From the NCBI GenBank assembly GCA_963969595.1, contig OZ018409.1, positions 11,670,520 to 11,734,519 on the forward strand: 64,000 nt of DNA, in the 5' to 3' direction. The stretch is from Neckera pumila. Lineage: Eukaryota; Streptophyta; Bryopsida; Hypnales; Neckeraceae. The translations under genes were made by a program, and so were the position numbers. Under the pieces are notes generated by a model. The model had not been told where the DNA came from. It did not search any database and saw nothing but the letters and a program-made list of their open reading frames with translations. Shown here one piece after another: positions 45,583 through 57,816 of the stretch. Positions within the stretch are counted from its first letter, which is position 1. The number at the start of each line of letters is the position of its first letter.

Positions 45583-47616
45583 AAATCACCTATTTTATAC
45601 TAGTGATAGTTGACCCCTATTTGCCCCAATGTCCCAAAACTAAATGCACTTCAATTAAAATCAAGATTCGTGGTTTTCAAAATGTTGATTTTTTGTGTTT
45701 AATTCAATCTTAAATTACATATCTTAACAGATTTCATTTCTATTCTAAGTTTAGAAATTCAAAAACTTATTTGTAATTGCAAGCTTCATGTTATTCAAAT
45801 TCAAATTGCAACATGTTCTGTGTTAACCATTCCATTTTGATTTTTAAAATTATTTTTCAATTAAATTACAAATTATTGTTCTCCATTTCATCCTACAATT
45901 TGGTAGATGTCTCAAATTACTCAAACATACACAATAGTTGATATAGTTTCAAGTTGTTTTTTGCTATAAACTTATAAAAAATCACATTTTTTTACAAAAC
46001 CAATTGTGATTTCCTACATTGATTAACATCACAAAGCCTCTCATAATAGAAATATGAAATTAAAAATTGTATACAAATTAATTGGTGTAATTGAGTTTGC
46101 AATGATGTTAAATTGTATGTTTTTTTATTATGGAGTAGACTTATTCAAAAGTCATTGGAAATTTACCTTTTATGAAGTATTTAACCATTAGAATTTGAAA
46201 GTTGTGGTTTCTAAATAAATCTTAAAGTAATAAAATAGAATGAATCACTTCTCAATTTGAATTAAAATACTTTAAATACTATAATGAAGAAAATATCCAT
46301 AAACACAAGTCTTTACAACATACCAGAGTAAGCGAATAAATTAAGATATGTACAAAACTTAATAAAATTGATTTCAAATATGTTGTAGGAATGAAATTTT
46401 AACCTTAGGTCATGGTGGTCTAAACAAGAGAATACTTCAATAAATTATTCATTTCCATTAACCTTAAAATTTATTTTCATATTAAATCCAAAATAAAATT
46501 GTCTACCATGACCAAAACAAGAAAATCATTCAAAATTTATAACAGTCTATAACAATTTGTGTTTATTAATTATTAGTTTTTAGAGGTTTCTAGGCATGTG
46601 CATGTATGTGTTGTATATTTAAATATGACTTTATACTTATGTTATAAAATGAAGGTGTATTTAAGTATGATAATGAAATGAAATATGCTGCTAAATTATT
46701 TAGATCTCCAGTATTAAAAAATACTCTTGACTTCTTTTGTTGTGGCCAATCAACTTTTGTTGGAATGAATATCATTTGTTATTGATAAACTTTTTAATCA
46801 GCCTACAAGGCATTAAGAGGCGAGAAGAAAGAAAATGTAATTATTTCAATGTATTTAAATTAAACTTGACTAAACTTTAGTCTTAAATTACAATTATCCA
46901 CATTGGTGATAATTAAGTTACTTCAATGAGTTTACTCCATTATAACAATTGTAATTGCACTAATTATAGAAGTTTAAAATATAGATAAATTAATATAATG
47001 TGGTTTACACTAAATTTCACACTATCTCAAAAAGTACGCTTGCCACCAAACTTTAATCCTAATGCTATATATCCCTCTTAGCTCCAAAGTCACTCCATTG
47101 AGGGCGGAAGGATGGATTTCAAATTTTATTTATCAGTGAATTTTAGGTTTTTGGAAATGTTGTGAAGCCCTCTACGACCTAGGAGTACTAAAATTAGATT
47201 GTAGCTAATTTGTGTAAAGAATTGCACTATTCAAACTCATCAACAAATCCAAACAATTTGAGTACAAAATAATAAAACCATGATGAATAATTCAACCAAA
47301 ATTGGTCAAACCAACCAAATCCTTGCACCTTTGCCAAGTAAAAAAACTCAAAAATAAAATAAAAATTCCCAAGCGACCTTATTAATAGTTCAAACTGCAC
47401 ATTATGTAACATTTGATTAAAAAAATAACATAAAATGACTCGAATCTGCTTCTTTGATTTTTAACCTTACAAAGACACAACAATACATTGATAGATTGTT
47501 GATTTTTGAATAAATAAGTGCATTCTTTAAATCATTCATCAAACACTTTTAAGTCCAAAATTTCCTTTGCAGATTCATCTAGAAAAAATCCTATTCAATT
47601 AAAATTTGTAAAACTA
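45583..47616. other. 2 kb AT-rich intergenic DNA, no feature seen
   Basis: Very low GC, with short minus frames only (46590-46775, 47227-47412). Confidence 0.5.
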
Positions 47617-48150
47617 GAAAAAAAAAAAAAAAAAAAAAAATGTGTCAAAAAATCTATTGTTAACGAGAATGGGACTGACTGATGAAAGTCGTCATAGTTT
47701 TTTGTTTTTTTTGACACAAGTAAAGAGACCTTTATTGCAATAAAAAATGGAAACAAGAACCTAGCAACAAACAGCCTAGGAAGAGCAAGAAAACAAAACA
47801 GAGAAAGACACAAATACAACTAAATCACCGACAGGCGGGGCAGGAACTGTTCCACCAAGGCGCGAAGCGCCTATGGTGGTTGGAAGACAAAGCCGTCCCT
47901 AGGACCAGATAGCACCCAACAAGGAGAACCGTCAATCATCGTGGCAAAGATGTTGTTGCGTGTCCACCTATTCTCAAACCGTGATCTGACAGTCTCACCC
48001 TTAAGAGGAGATTGGGTATTAAGCCTGCAAACTACCTCCCACTCAACTCAACCATAGTCTATCATACCCAACCAAATATGCTGTAGAAATTTATTGAACG
48101 CCTCCGAACATCATAGTAGTTTTTGTATCCCCATATTGTCCTCACCCCAC
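47617..48150 (-). mobile_element. Retroposed 3' end with poly(A) tail (LINE-like or processed RNA)
   Basis: Read on the minus strand, a frame of about 78 codons (ends TAG at 47873-47871) gives words such as TRNNIFATMIDGSPCWVL and GPRDGFVFQPP. It is followed by a 3' UTR-like stretch, AATAAA (47736-47731) and, 19 bases later, an A-rich tail (47712-47697). That order marks an RNA copied back into DNA. I cannot name the protein; a LINE ORF2 C-terminus is one option. A 23-A run at 47618-47640 followed by TGTGTCAAAAAA is an inverted match to TTTTTTGACACA at 47706-47717. Confidence 0.45.
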
Positions 48151-48159
48151 ACGTTAAAA

Positions 48160-48900
48160 GCACTCCAGGCTGATTCTTGCCTTTGCAGACACATTAAATT
48201 GGCAGAATCCGCCCTCGAATGCAGAATCGGCCCTCCTTGCAGATTCTGCATTCCAGGGCCGATTCGCCCATGCCTGGAGCGCTTTCAACGCCAGGGAATG
48301 GTCTGCGCAGGGCCGATTCCGCCCTGCGCAGACCATTCTCTAGTACGGTATTCTCGCACCTCGACTGAGCGCAAAACGGAAGACTGGACTGTTCGCCCCA
48401 CCATCGCGGCCGGGACTCCAACGGCAGCTTCCGACGCACCCACCGGGCAGCGCCCGCCCGCCTGCCGTCCGTCGTGAATCATTCGTGACCATCAGATCGG
48501 ACGGATCTCGACACCCCGCTCCCTTTGTCAACGGACGACAACTCCCCAGCTGGGCACTTGTGTCGCGAAGGAACAAGTGCCCGTCTCGCGCTCGACCACT
48601 GCAGCTGCTCGCGGCACCTCGTTACGACGGAGAGCTCATGCCCCGGCCACTAGTGGCGTTCTCGCCCGTCGGAGTCTCGATGGACCCCGCAACTTCGTCA
48701 CGGAAATCCGGCTCGTTTGGAGAATCCGGGCCTGCAATGCAGTTTTGGCCGTTTCTACTGCTGCTGCCGGACCATCACAGGTAATTCACTTAAAAATTAG
48801 GGCCAGCTTACATACACCTACGGACTCTATTCGAAGGGGGGAAGAGGATTCTCTCCGGATTTCGGTCGGGATTCATGTTTAATTTTGCCGTGCACTTGCG
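48160..48900 (+). other. GC island with perfect hairpins; possible first exon
   Basis: It is far GC-richer than anything nearby. Two perfect hairpins lie at 48217-48253 (12-bp arms GAATGCAGAATC) and 48296-48338 (18-bp arms GAATGGTCTGCGCAGGGC, 7-base loop). The word GAATCSGCCCT or its complement occurs about four times. Long overlapping frames exist on both strands, as expected for GC-rich DNA. On + an ATG at 48678 opens a 34-codon frame running into CACAG|GTAATT at 48780, which would suit a first exon of an unidentified gene. Alternatively this is a CpG-type promoter. Confidence 0.35.
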
Positions 48901-50197
48901 GTGAATTCTATGCATTTGTTTGGGTCAATTTTTGTTTAAGAGGTTGGGGGAGGATCGAATCTGGGGTATGGGGTTTCGTGTCTTGTTCGACGGATTTTGC
49001 CGAGTATTTTATGGGAAGGAAAAGGGGGAATTGATATTAATGGAAGTAAACTGGGTGGCGGACTTGCGGGAGTACTGTAGGCGGATGTTCTCACTGGTTT
49101 GGCAGGTATTCCAGGTAACACTGTTGGGGAGAATCCGGCATATCTGTTTATGCGGTTCGTTCGTTTCTATTGTGTCTCGGCTTGCCTTGAGTGGGGGGTT
49201 TTCTCGATTAAGTTATGCTAATGTGATCAACGTCCTGATTGATTGAATCATGGTGGATTGATATGATCTGGGTGAGATTTTTGACTATTTTGATACAAGT
49301 GGGAATATGGACACGGAGCAAACGAAGACGCATCCACACCAGTGCAATAAGCCATCTTTTCAAAGGATTTAAAATGGAAATCCAACTAACTATTTCCTTC
49401 ATCTCAACAAACACAAGGTCATTATTTCATTGAGTGGCTTGCTTGTTTGCCCCACACATGCAATTGACAATTTTGCCTTCAAGCAATCACACGTCTCCCA
49501 ATGTCCAAAGGCAAACAAAATCTTTATTGGTGCTAATCCAATGAACTATTTGTAAAAGAAAAAATGTACTTGATGGCAAAGATGCAATTTTTGTTGTATC
49601 GAAGAGTAATTCGAGTATCTTTTGATGTATCACAACAATGTTTGCACAATTTGTTTCCAAAAATTGTTATAGGTGGTTCATTTGCCATATTGTTGGCTAC
49701 CTTCTTACTGAACAATGAAAATTTGATGATGGGTCCAAACATTAAATAATTGTGCATTTTTCATAGAAGGAAAGTAGCGAAAAACAAAAACGGACTATTT
49801 TAGGGTGTTCACACAAGTAATCTAATCTCTATAGATTCCAATTGGTCTTTCTATTTTTGATTGACCGGACATTTAGGGACGAATTCAAAGTTAGCCTCAA
49901 AAAGTGGTGGAAGTTCTTGACTGGACGTGAAGTATACAGTTCTGGAAACCATTTTGAACATGCACAGTCCTATGGGGTTCGACACAACCAGGGTTACTGT
50001 ACCTTATATCATGGTTCTGATAATGGATCAATGCTTATCACAGGAGACGTGGGTTACGAGTGTTTCCAGTTGCTGGATAAGAAGCGTGCACATTGCTTAT
50101 AAATCACTTTATCGACATTCCAGAAAACTGCTCTTGACCCTAGAAGGTAGGTATACGCACAGCAACAGGGAACCTAAGCCAACAGTTTAGCACTATG
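48901..50197. other. Mixed-composition DNA, no gene recognised
   Basis: GC stays moderate to about 49350, then falls. Frames at 48920-49246, 49239-49433 and 49842-50102 on + match no family. If the GC island is a first exon, later exons could lie here, but none is convincing. Confidence 0.3.
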
Positions 50198-50514
50198 TAA
50201 GGTAACAGGTTCTAAAATGGAGCGGGCTCTAAAATCAATCAGGCTCTAGAGGTACATTTTGCACTTTCCAATGTACAAGTGGTGTGCATTTGAGGAGGTG
50301 GTCAGTTTTAGAGCACACAAAAATGCACTTTTCTGCAACTTCAGAAATTCATAACTAATTCTACAAAGCTTCAAAAAATATGAAACAACTTGGGTTAGAT
50401 GCCAATTTCTCTTGCCTTTCAAGAAAAATCTACTGAAAAATGTTTTAAGAAATTCTACCTCCCCAAAATTCAGCTTCAGCTCTTAGATGAGCGGTTCATG
50501 GACCTCTTACCTTA
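50198..50514 (+). mobile_element. TAAGGTAG-family MITE (317 bp)
   Basis: It starts TAAGGTAACAGGTTCTAAAA and ends CATGGACCTCTTACCTTA. The interior matches 36435-36737 (GAGGTACATTTTGC, GAAACAACTTGGGTTAGATG). It is non-coding. Confidence 0.7.
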
Positions 50515-50792
50515 CAAGAGATGTATATTTGCAGACCTTCATCAAGGCTCTCATAGTCTCTTACAAAGTGCTACTCCGTATCTTTTATCGATACCTTGCA
50601 AATATATCTTTAGAATTTGCAAAATTTATCATGTGTGACAAATAAAACATTTCAGGGTTTTCCCTGATGGCCGAGAGAGGGGGTCGGTTCACCCCGGCCG
50701 GAAGGAAGTCATGCCAGGCCAAAAGATCTAGAGCAGCCAGGTGGGTCCTTTTCCATGCAAAACTGCAAAATAATGGAAATCTTCAACGTTAT
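50515..50792. other. Short intergenic stretch with a GC patch
   Basis: 50650-50720 contains GGCCGAGAGAGGGGGTCGG and CCCCGGCCGG in otherwise AT-rich DNA. Its nature is unknown. Confidence 0.3.
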
Positions 50793-51536
50793 TAACCCCT
50801 AAATGATGGACCCATGACCATTGATTTCAAACCTCACTGTCCATCACTCAATTTGCTACCATTTTGCAACTAAATATGCTTGAAAAAATTTATATGTATT
50901 TTTCAAAGATGAAAGTACATGTCTTCTTTACTTCAGAAAAAAATTAGATTTTTTTGTGGAAAATGAATTCTTTAAAGAATTTTTGAAGAAAAAGTGAAGA
51001 AAAATCATATTAAATAGAAAAATGTTTAAAAAAATCTGAAAATTTCACCATAAATGTATATCACAATGACAAACATCATGATGTAAACTCAATTTCCGTA
51101 TCATTCTATAATTAGAAAATAATAGACATTGAAAATACACCCAATGTTCAAATTGCAATGAAATATGCAATATTAGGAATTTTTTCAAAATTCAAATTGG
51201 AGTAGAAACTAGAGTAGATGATCTTCATTTTGTTAGTTTGACTCAAACTCAAAAAATACCATGTTTGTGGAGAAATTTCAGATTTAAAGCAAGGAGCAAC
51301 AACTTCCCAAAATACTCTATAATAGCATATTTTGTGATCCGTTTTTTTTAATAGCTTCTCATTTATATGAAGACAAAAATTGGAAAGAGTACAAACTCAA
51401 TTGGATACTCTTTATAACCCAATGTGAAAGGTCAACAAGGAAAAGGAGGATGAAAAATTGCTTTTGAACTCCTCTTAGTTCAACAGTATTGTCATCGGAA
51501 CGCCACGGAATGGCGTCTGCGGCGTTCTAGGGTTAA
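50793..51536 (+). mobile_element. TTAA-3 element (744 bp)
   Basis: It starts TTAACCCCTAAATGATGGAC and ends CTGCGGCGTTCTAGGGTTAA, so read inward both ends are TTAACCC. A hairpin GAACGCC..GGCGTTC (51498-51527) abuts the right end, as in TTAA-1. The interior differs from TTAA-1 and is non-coding. Confidence 0.65.
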
Positions 51537-51589
51537 ACGTAGAATGTTGACCCCACTCCACTTGGAATCTCTCCAACAATCAAGGTTGT

Positions 51590-52410
51590 CATGGCATCAG
51601 AGGCCATTCGCATGTTGGACCGGACTGGGCCTGGGTTGAATTTGCATGCCAAAATTGTGAATCCAATTTCCAATGTGGAGCTCCGGTCTCTCCTTTTCTC
51701 AACCCACCTTGATTATAGGACTTGCAAACCCGTTCTCCTCCCCCATCAACCCGACTTACTATTTTTCTAAAAGTATCCTCTATTTGTTTTGTTGTCTCAC
51801 CTCATTCAGTGGTTGTCTCCGTGGTCCTCCTCATTCATTGGTTGCTTCATGCCACATAATTCCAAACATTAATTAAAAAAAGGATTTTTTTTGGAGCTCT
51901 AGTGCACATCTCGAAGCATCCACTCAGCCTAGAGAATAGACTCCAGTTTGGTGCTTGTAGCTCCACCTCCGGTCGGGTACTTGCATGCAAATAGGCCCTC
52001 ACTCTTCAAGCTCCGGTAGAAGCTCCGGTGCTTTGCTAGGGCTTTGCCCAACAACGGCTAAGTTAGAGCCTAATTGCATGTTTGGACCAGACTAGAGTTG
52101 GAGCTCCCAGCACCAAGCTGTGAGGTCTAGTCCGATGCATATCATGCTTCCTCATGTGGACCAGACCTCCAAATAAAATATCCACCTTTTTCTCAATATT
52201 TGGAATTAAGTGGCATGTGACAACCAATGAATGAGACAAGCCACAAAGACAAGTCTTGAAATAAATGAGACAACTCTTGAAATAGGAAAATACCTTTAGA
52301 TAAATAGTAAGTCGGGTTGATGGGATGGAGAGCAAGCTTGCAAGCCCTACAATCTAGGACAGTAGAGAAATGCATAGACCAGAGCTTGACATCAAAAATC
52401 TAGCACTTGC
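51590..52410. repeat. Large inverted pair of a dispersed repeat
   Basis: 51700-51870 (GGACTTGCAAACCCG, CATCAACCCGACTTACTATT, CTCATTCATTGGTTG) reappears in reverse complement at 52180-52350. Between them, GCATGTTGGACCGGACT (51610) recurs directly as GCATGTTTGGACCAGACT (52076). AGCTCCGGT repeats several times. This is either two head-to-head copies of one element or a foldback element of about 800 bp. Confidence 0.6.
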
Positions 52411-53817
52411 AAACCCCTCAGCTTGGTTGGAGATCAGGAGCGGTCACCCTAAGCAAACAGCTCCTAAATGGGCAAAATGGGAAGCTTAAATTAGCAGGCC
52501 TTCTTTCAATCTTTCTAGAATCCAGATTCCTCAATTGCCGAGAGTAAGCTTTTTGCAGTAAAAGAAAAGCTGCAACCAAACAAAGCATGGTGATAAATGT
52601 GGAGATAATTGCCACTGAGGTCACCTTTGTTAATTTGGTGGAAGGTAGAACAATCTAAACTGTTCATGTAGGTGATGTGCATTGGTACAATAGGTAGAGT
52701 TATACTTAGAGGTTGTTTGTCACGTGTAGATAGTGGGAAATCATAACCGGTTGTTGAGTTTTTAACACTCACGTGGCACCGTCCCATTGGCAACCCATCA
52801 CCATTGCCATTACAAGTTGCAACTCATAACCTTCTCTCCTCTCAACTTGCTTCCTCCACCCTTGAATCACGGAGATCAAAGGTTGTGATTGAAAAGTGAA
52901 CAACCGGTTATGTCCGAAAACCTACTCGTTGCTACCACGGCTCGTCAGTTATCGAATACATAAACTTTTTACTTGCGAGAACAGCCAGAGTTGGGTTCAA
53001 TTTTTGCTTTGGGGAGGTTTTCTTTTGCTCCGACAGTCATCTTCCTAAGTAGAAATAGTCCATATTTTTGTTTTTGAATTTTGAATTTATTTTTTGAATT
53101 TTAAAGTATTCTAGAAAAAATCATGAGTACTATTGCAAAATGCAACAAATAATATAAGTGTTTCTTGCAATCACCCTTGTGAATTCTAAGTTCTTTTTGC
53201 ACTTTAATTTGACGATTACTTCTCTCTAGTGGTCTCCAACCACAAAAAAGGCATAAATTTTCAAAGATGCACCTATACAAGATTCTAAAGTTTCTTCACA
53301 TCATCACATTGAAAATTCACAAAAAGGTCAAAACTACTTCAAAAAGTAGTCTTAACCATTTACTAAAGGTTTTATTACTTTAAGCCTTATTGCACCATAG
53401 AATTGAGGAGGTCAGAGTTAATGTAGAAGAGGATTGGACTTTGGAAAGTAGTACATAGCAAGCTAATACTAATCTTTGGTCCCAACAATAAATGCATTTA
53501 GTCTTAGTTGTAAAGTTAATTTTGAATTAAGCTATAAACTTAAGCTTCTCAAATTGAATTACTATAATTATTTGGCATGCATGCATTGTGCTTGTGAGCT
53601 CTCATTGGTGGAAGCCATTGTAGAGACCAAATTTAAACAAGCAATTTGTTTTGATCCCCCAAAAGGAATTTATACATTTTCGTGGCATTTGTAGTCAATG
53701 AAACCCCAAAGATTAATTCTATATTTTAGTGAAGGTTTAAAAAGTTACAGTGGTAACAGTTCAAAGACACCAATGTGAAAGAAACAAAATGAAGAAAGAA
53801 GGGAAGTGGTTTTAGAT
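52411..53817. other. Intergenic DNA, no gene recognised
   Basis: Composition is intermediate to about 53050, with unrecognised minus frames (52418-52624, 52515-52793). A lone AAGTGTTTCTTGCAATCACCC at 53157 is the right end of the element family seen at 57817-58513. Confidence 0.35.
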
Positions 53818-54553
53818 ATATGGGTTGTAGCAAGAATTATCTCCCGTTTTTGTTCCACTTTGGCTGTTTTTAGCCATTTTTTTGGAAGTACTATAAAAAT
53901 ATAAAAATATTTTTAAGAAACTACAAAAAATATGAGAAATGTATACACCTATAAGAAGAAGGTAGGTGGTACCTATGAAGGAAAAGCAAAAAAAAATTCT
54001 CTAAATAGGAGAACTAGAAAAGTGCAGAATTACCAGAAAATATATACTTTGACATTTTAATTTGTAGAAATTAGTAAATCAGTTTTAAAAGAAATTGGAA
54101 AATGCCATTTGGAAAGACTTTATGGTAAAGAGATTTCACCAAAAAAATGATCTTGAAACCGTCTTCAATGTTCAAAATTGTGTGCGCAAGGGAGCCCTCT
54201 TAACATAGACGTAGAGGATATAAAATAAAATATTTTTTAATGCCCCTTGGTAGAAACATGAGTTCCTACTTTGGAAATAGACCTTAGAAATTTCAGCTCC
54301 AAATCATTAAATTTGGGGACTCCTTACGTAGTAAAAATCCCTAAAACTCAAAAGATGACATATTAGTTTAAATGACTTTTGAAATCTTTTGAAAAATATG
54401 AGATATGATTAAACTCAAAAGAAGAATTTCCAACAAAAATTTCAAATTCATGCAAGTCACACTTCAAAAGTTATTGCAAAAAGAAGCTTTGACACTCCAT
54501 TTGTGACAATGTTTTAGTACTGTGCAGTACCGGTCTTTCTTGCAATCACCCAT
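53818..54553. mobile_element. GGGTGATTNCAAGAAA element, decayed (about 736 bp)
   Basis: The left end ATATGGGTTGTAGCAAGAAT and right end TCTTTCTTGCAATCACCCAT are imperfect inverted repeats like those of 57817-58513. Both elements also contain a GTACT-rich stretch near the right end. Confidence 0.45.
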
Positions 54554-56499
54554 ATCTACCTTAAGAATGATGTTTTTGTTCTAGTCATTTTCATTCTTCC
54601 TAGTGAAAAACAACCTAGCTTTGTGTAAGCAGTAAGCCTAACTTTTCATGAGAATTGTATTGAGGTGTAAATGTTCAATTCTTTTAAATGGAAAAGTGAC
54701 CCATCTTTATTAAGAGGCGGTAGAAAAGATATCTGGGAGTTATGTTCATTGGCAAATTTAAGAAACTTAGTAGACATGTGCCAATTGTGCAAGTTGCACT
54801 GCCTATAAATGATCCTAGAAAATTGAAGAAGAAAAATTCCTCCATGATAAGTAAGTACTCCGTAATTGACCAGCATTGTTGCACTGTCTTGTGGAAAGTC
54901 TTGAGGATGGTATATACCGTATTGGGCTAAATGTTTTCTTCCATTCTTACCGTTGTAATCTGGACAACACCATCAAGTCGAACAAATAAAGCTTGCTGCA
55001 ACTTCTGAGGTTAGATGACAAGGTTTACAAGCAGAATTGCAGACTCGATGATGATTCCGTTTGAAATTGTTGCGACGGAATCCCCGCCCAGCCTGAAATG
55101 TTTGCAAGAGCATCAACCCATCTTGCAGGGCGATCGTTCCCTCTGATCGGAAATAGGAGTGAAATAGGACCCTCAAGATTGGAGACGCCTGATTGCCTGG
55201 AGCTGTGGAGGACGGAACCAGGAAAGCTATGAATCCCATAATTTCATGATCGGTTTTCCTTATAATCTCGCCCTTTTTCCTGACTAGAAGATGCGCGTGA
55301 AAAGAATCAAAATTGATGGTTAAAACTGACAGAGTTCGTTGTCTTGAATTTAGATTTTCAACTGAACTGGTGAAATCCAATGTAACTAACTTCTCTCCAA
55401 CTGTCATATCTGCCTGGAGAAAATCTCATTTGTTTGTGGTGCTGCAATCTCATGCATGTAAGTTAGCGAAACTTCAGTTCCATTCAACTGTGATAACCGG
55501 TGCGACAGAGTTCATGCCGGATTGAGTGGTATGGCTTGTCAAAGACAACTTTCAAAGTTTTTCCAGAAAGGCGCCGAGGATCATTGGGACAATTGTTTGT
55601 TTTGGGATTTAGTAACACTTGGTGCAGAAATGATGGGTTGAAATTGAAATCGGCAGAGTGCGGGGCAGACTTCCATGCACCTAGAATCTCCCAAAAGGCC
55701 CAAAAAATCAGAATTTTACAAGGAAGTGTGCATGGGTTGTAAGAAGGGAATCCCAATGGTTGGCTAGTAAAATTTGGAGGGAGATATGTGAAAACGGCCA
55801 AGGTCTAGTAAGTGTATGAATTTAGGAAAACGAAAATTAACATTGGAATTGAACAAATTAACTAGTTTTGGTTTACAAATACTAAGGCAAAGCTACTTGT
55901 AAGATGTAGTCTCTCCCTACCACATAGAAGTGAAAGTATTATGAAAGTCACCCAAGGCAACTTTGACTCTAGACAATTTGGAAAGTCATTTCCAACTCTG
56001 ACATACCATGGAAGTCCACCTTGATTGTGAGCAATGATATTTTTAAAGTCAGATCGTGAATCACTTGAGCTTGGAATCTTCATAGTATGAAGATCAGATC
56101 TTCACTTTTTGGATATTTTTCAACATTTAGTATAATTAAACACTAATAAATCCTCTGAACTTTATAGTTTCAAAAGTGTTAATTCAATAAATATTCATCA
56201 ACATTATATTTTACTTTAGATATAATGTAGACGATCAAAATGCTTTATACCACTTATGCAACTATTTGTACAAACATTTTACCAATCTCGACTCTTTAAG
56301 TGCAAAAAAGAGGTAAAAGGCTATCATTTATTGCAAAAAATTGCTAATTGCAATAGAAAAATTTAGATGGTTCATTTGACTAAACTTATTCAAAGTGGCA
56401 AAAGATTGTAGAGGGGAATCCTCTAATTAAGTGTTTTATTTTTTCATCCAAATTTAGTGTAGCAAAAGCATTCTCTTACATTGGTGACAATACTCCAAC
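54554..56499. other. Intergenic DNA with unrecognised frames
   Basis: 54970-55750 is GC-richer. Minus frames 54973-55407 (144 codons) and 55484-55801, and plus frames 55313-55525 and 55500-55742, overlap one another and match no known family. A decayed gene fragment is possible. Confidence 0.3.
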
Positions 56500-57610
56500 T
56501 ACAGTTGGGTACAATAATCTTACAACCGGTTGACTTGAAGCATTCAAAGATTTTTGATAGCATAGAAAAAGAATTGGAATTTTTCATCTTGCATAATTAT
56601 CATGCAATCCTACGCAATTCCAATTAACCCTTAAACAACGCGGAGACCATTTTGTGGCCGATGAATGACAGAGAATCAAATTGTATAGGACAAAAATGCA
56701 ATCATTCATCCTCAAAATTTGTTGTGGAAAGGGGAGATCTTCTATAGAAGCTTGACTTCCAATAGATACTTTTGGATGTTTTAATGTAGATGATGTCACA
56801 CGGTAATGAAAAAGGATGATTTCCAGGGTCACCCTTGCATCCTTTAAGGGTTAAGCATACAAAATTTCAGTTTCAAAAAAGCAAAATTCCATTTTTGGTG
56901 AATTTCAAAAGTTAATTTTCATGGTTTTACATAATATTTTGTTGAAAACAATTGATGATGAATTTTTTTAATCCGATTGCATAGATATGTAGGGAACATC
57001 CATACGCACATCTTTCATGTTAAAAAATATCCCATTAAGTAACAAGAATATGAGCTAGGAAGAGTTGAATGTGAAGCGTCATATGACCAAAATTTGTGAA
57101 ATAGATATCTTTATATTTTAACAAGATTTTGGCAAAGTGATTGTAACATCATGCTGAAATGTACAAAAGTAGTTATAGTGTGAGGATCAAATAGCAAAAT
57201 CTTGTTAAAATATAAAGATATCTATTTCACAAATTTTGGTCTTATGATGCTTCATATTTAATACTTCCTAGCTCATATTTTTGTTACTTAATGTGTTGTT
57301 TTTTAATATGAAAGATGTGCCTGTGGATGTTCCCTATATATCTATGCAATCAAATTAAAAAAATTCATCATCAATTGTTCTCAATAAAATATTATGTAAA
57401 ATCATAAAAATAAACTTCATAAATTCATTAAAAATGAAATTTTGCTTTTTTGAAATTGAAATTTTGTATGCTTGATTGGAATTGCATGAGGATTACGTGA
57501 GGATTGCGTGATAATTATGCTCACCAAAATATACCAAATTATTGCACATTGTACAAAAAGTTGTAAATGTTTCAAATCGGCCGGTTGTAAGATTATAGTA
57601 CCCAACTGTA
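56500..57610. mobile_element. Large foldback element, family FB (1.1 kb including a nested insertion)
   Basis: The left end TACAGTTGGGTA (56500-56511) pairs with TACCCAACTGTA (57599-57610). The arms continue inward almost without break (ATAATCTTACAACCGG, GCATAATTATCA, CATACAAAATTTC, GGAACATCCATACGCACATC, AATAGATATCTTTATATTTT) to a loop at about 57135-57190. The left arm is interrupted by the TTAA-2 element at 56624-56854, which is absent from the right arm. It shares arm sequence with 16024-16402. Confidence 0.9.
56624..56854. mobile_element. TTAA-2 element (231 bp) nested in a foldback arm
   Basis: It starts TTAACCCTTAAACAACGCGG and ends GCATCCTTTAAGGGTTAA, a perfect 12-bp terminal inverted repeat including TTAA. 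The opposite arm of the host foldback reads CCAATCAAGCATAC in the equivalent orientation, while this arm reads CCAATTAA[element]TTAAGCATAC minus one TTAA. The element therefore inserted at TTAA and duplicated it. It is non-coding. Confidence 0.92.
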
Positions 57611-57816
57611 CATAGAACTTTGAGAGCTTCTTGCACTAGTGCTCTAGTATATAGGATCTCAAATTACAATTATACTAGAATTTTTTCAACAAAATTCAGC
57701 AAATAATCAATCTGCAATTTAAATCAAAGGAAAAGAAAGTTGCTCAAAAATTGGAAAAAATAATTCTTGACAAATTTATTTGAGTATAATGCCAAGTTAT
57801 TACATTGGATCTTAGT

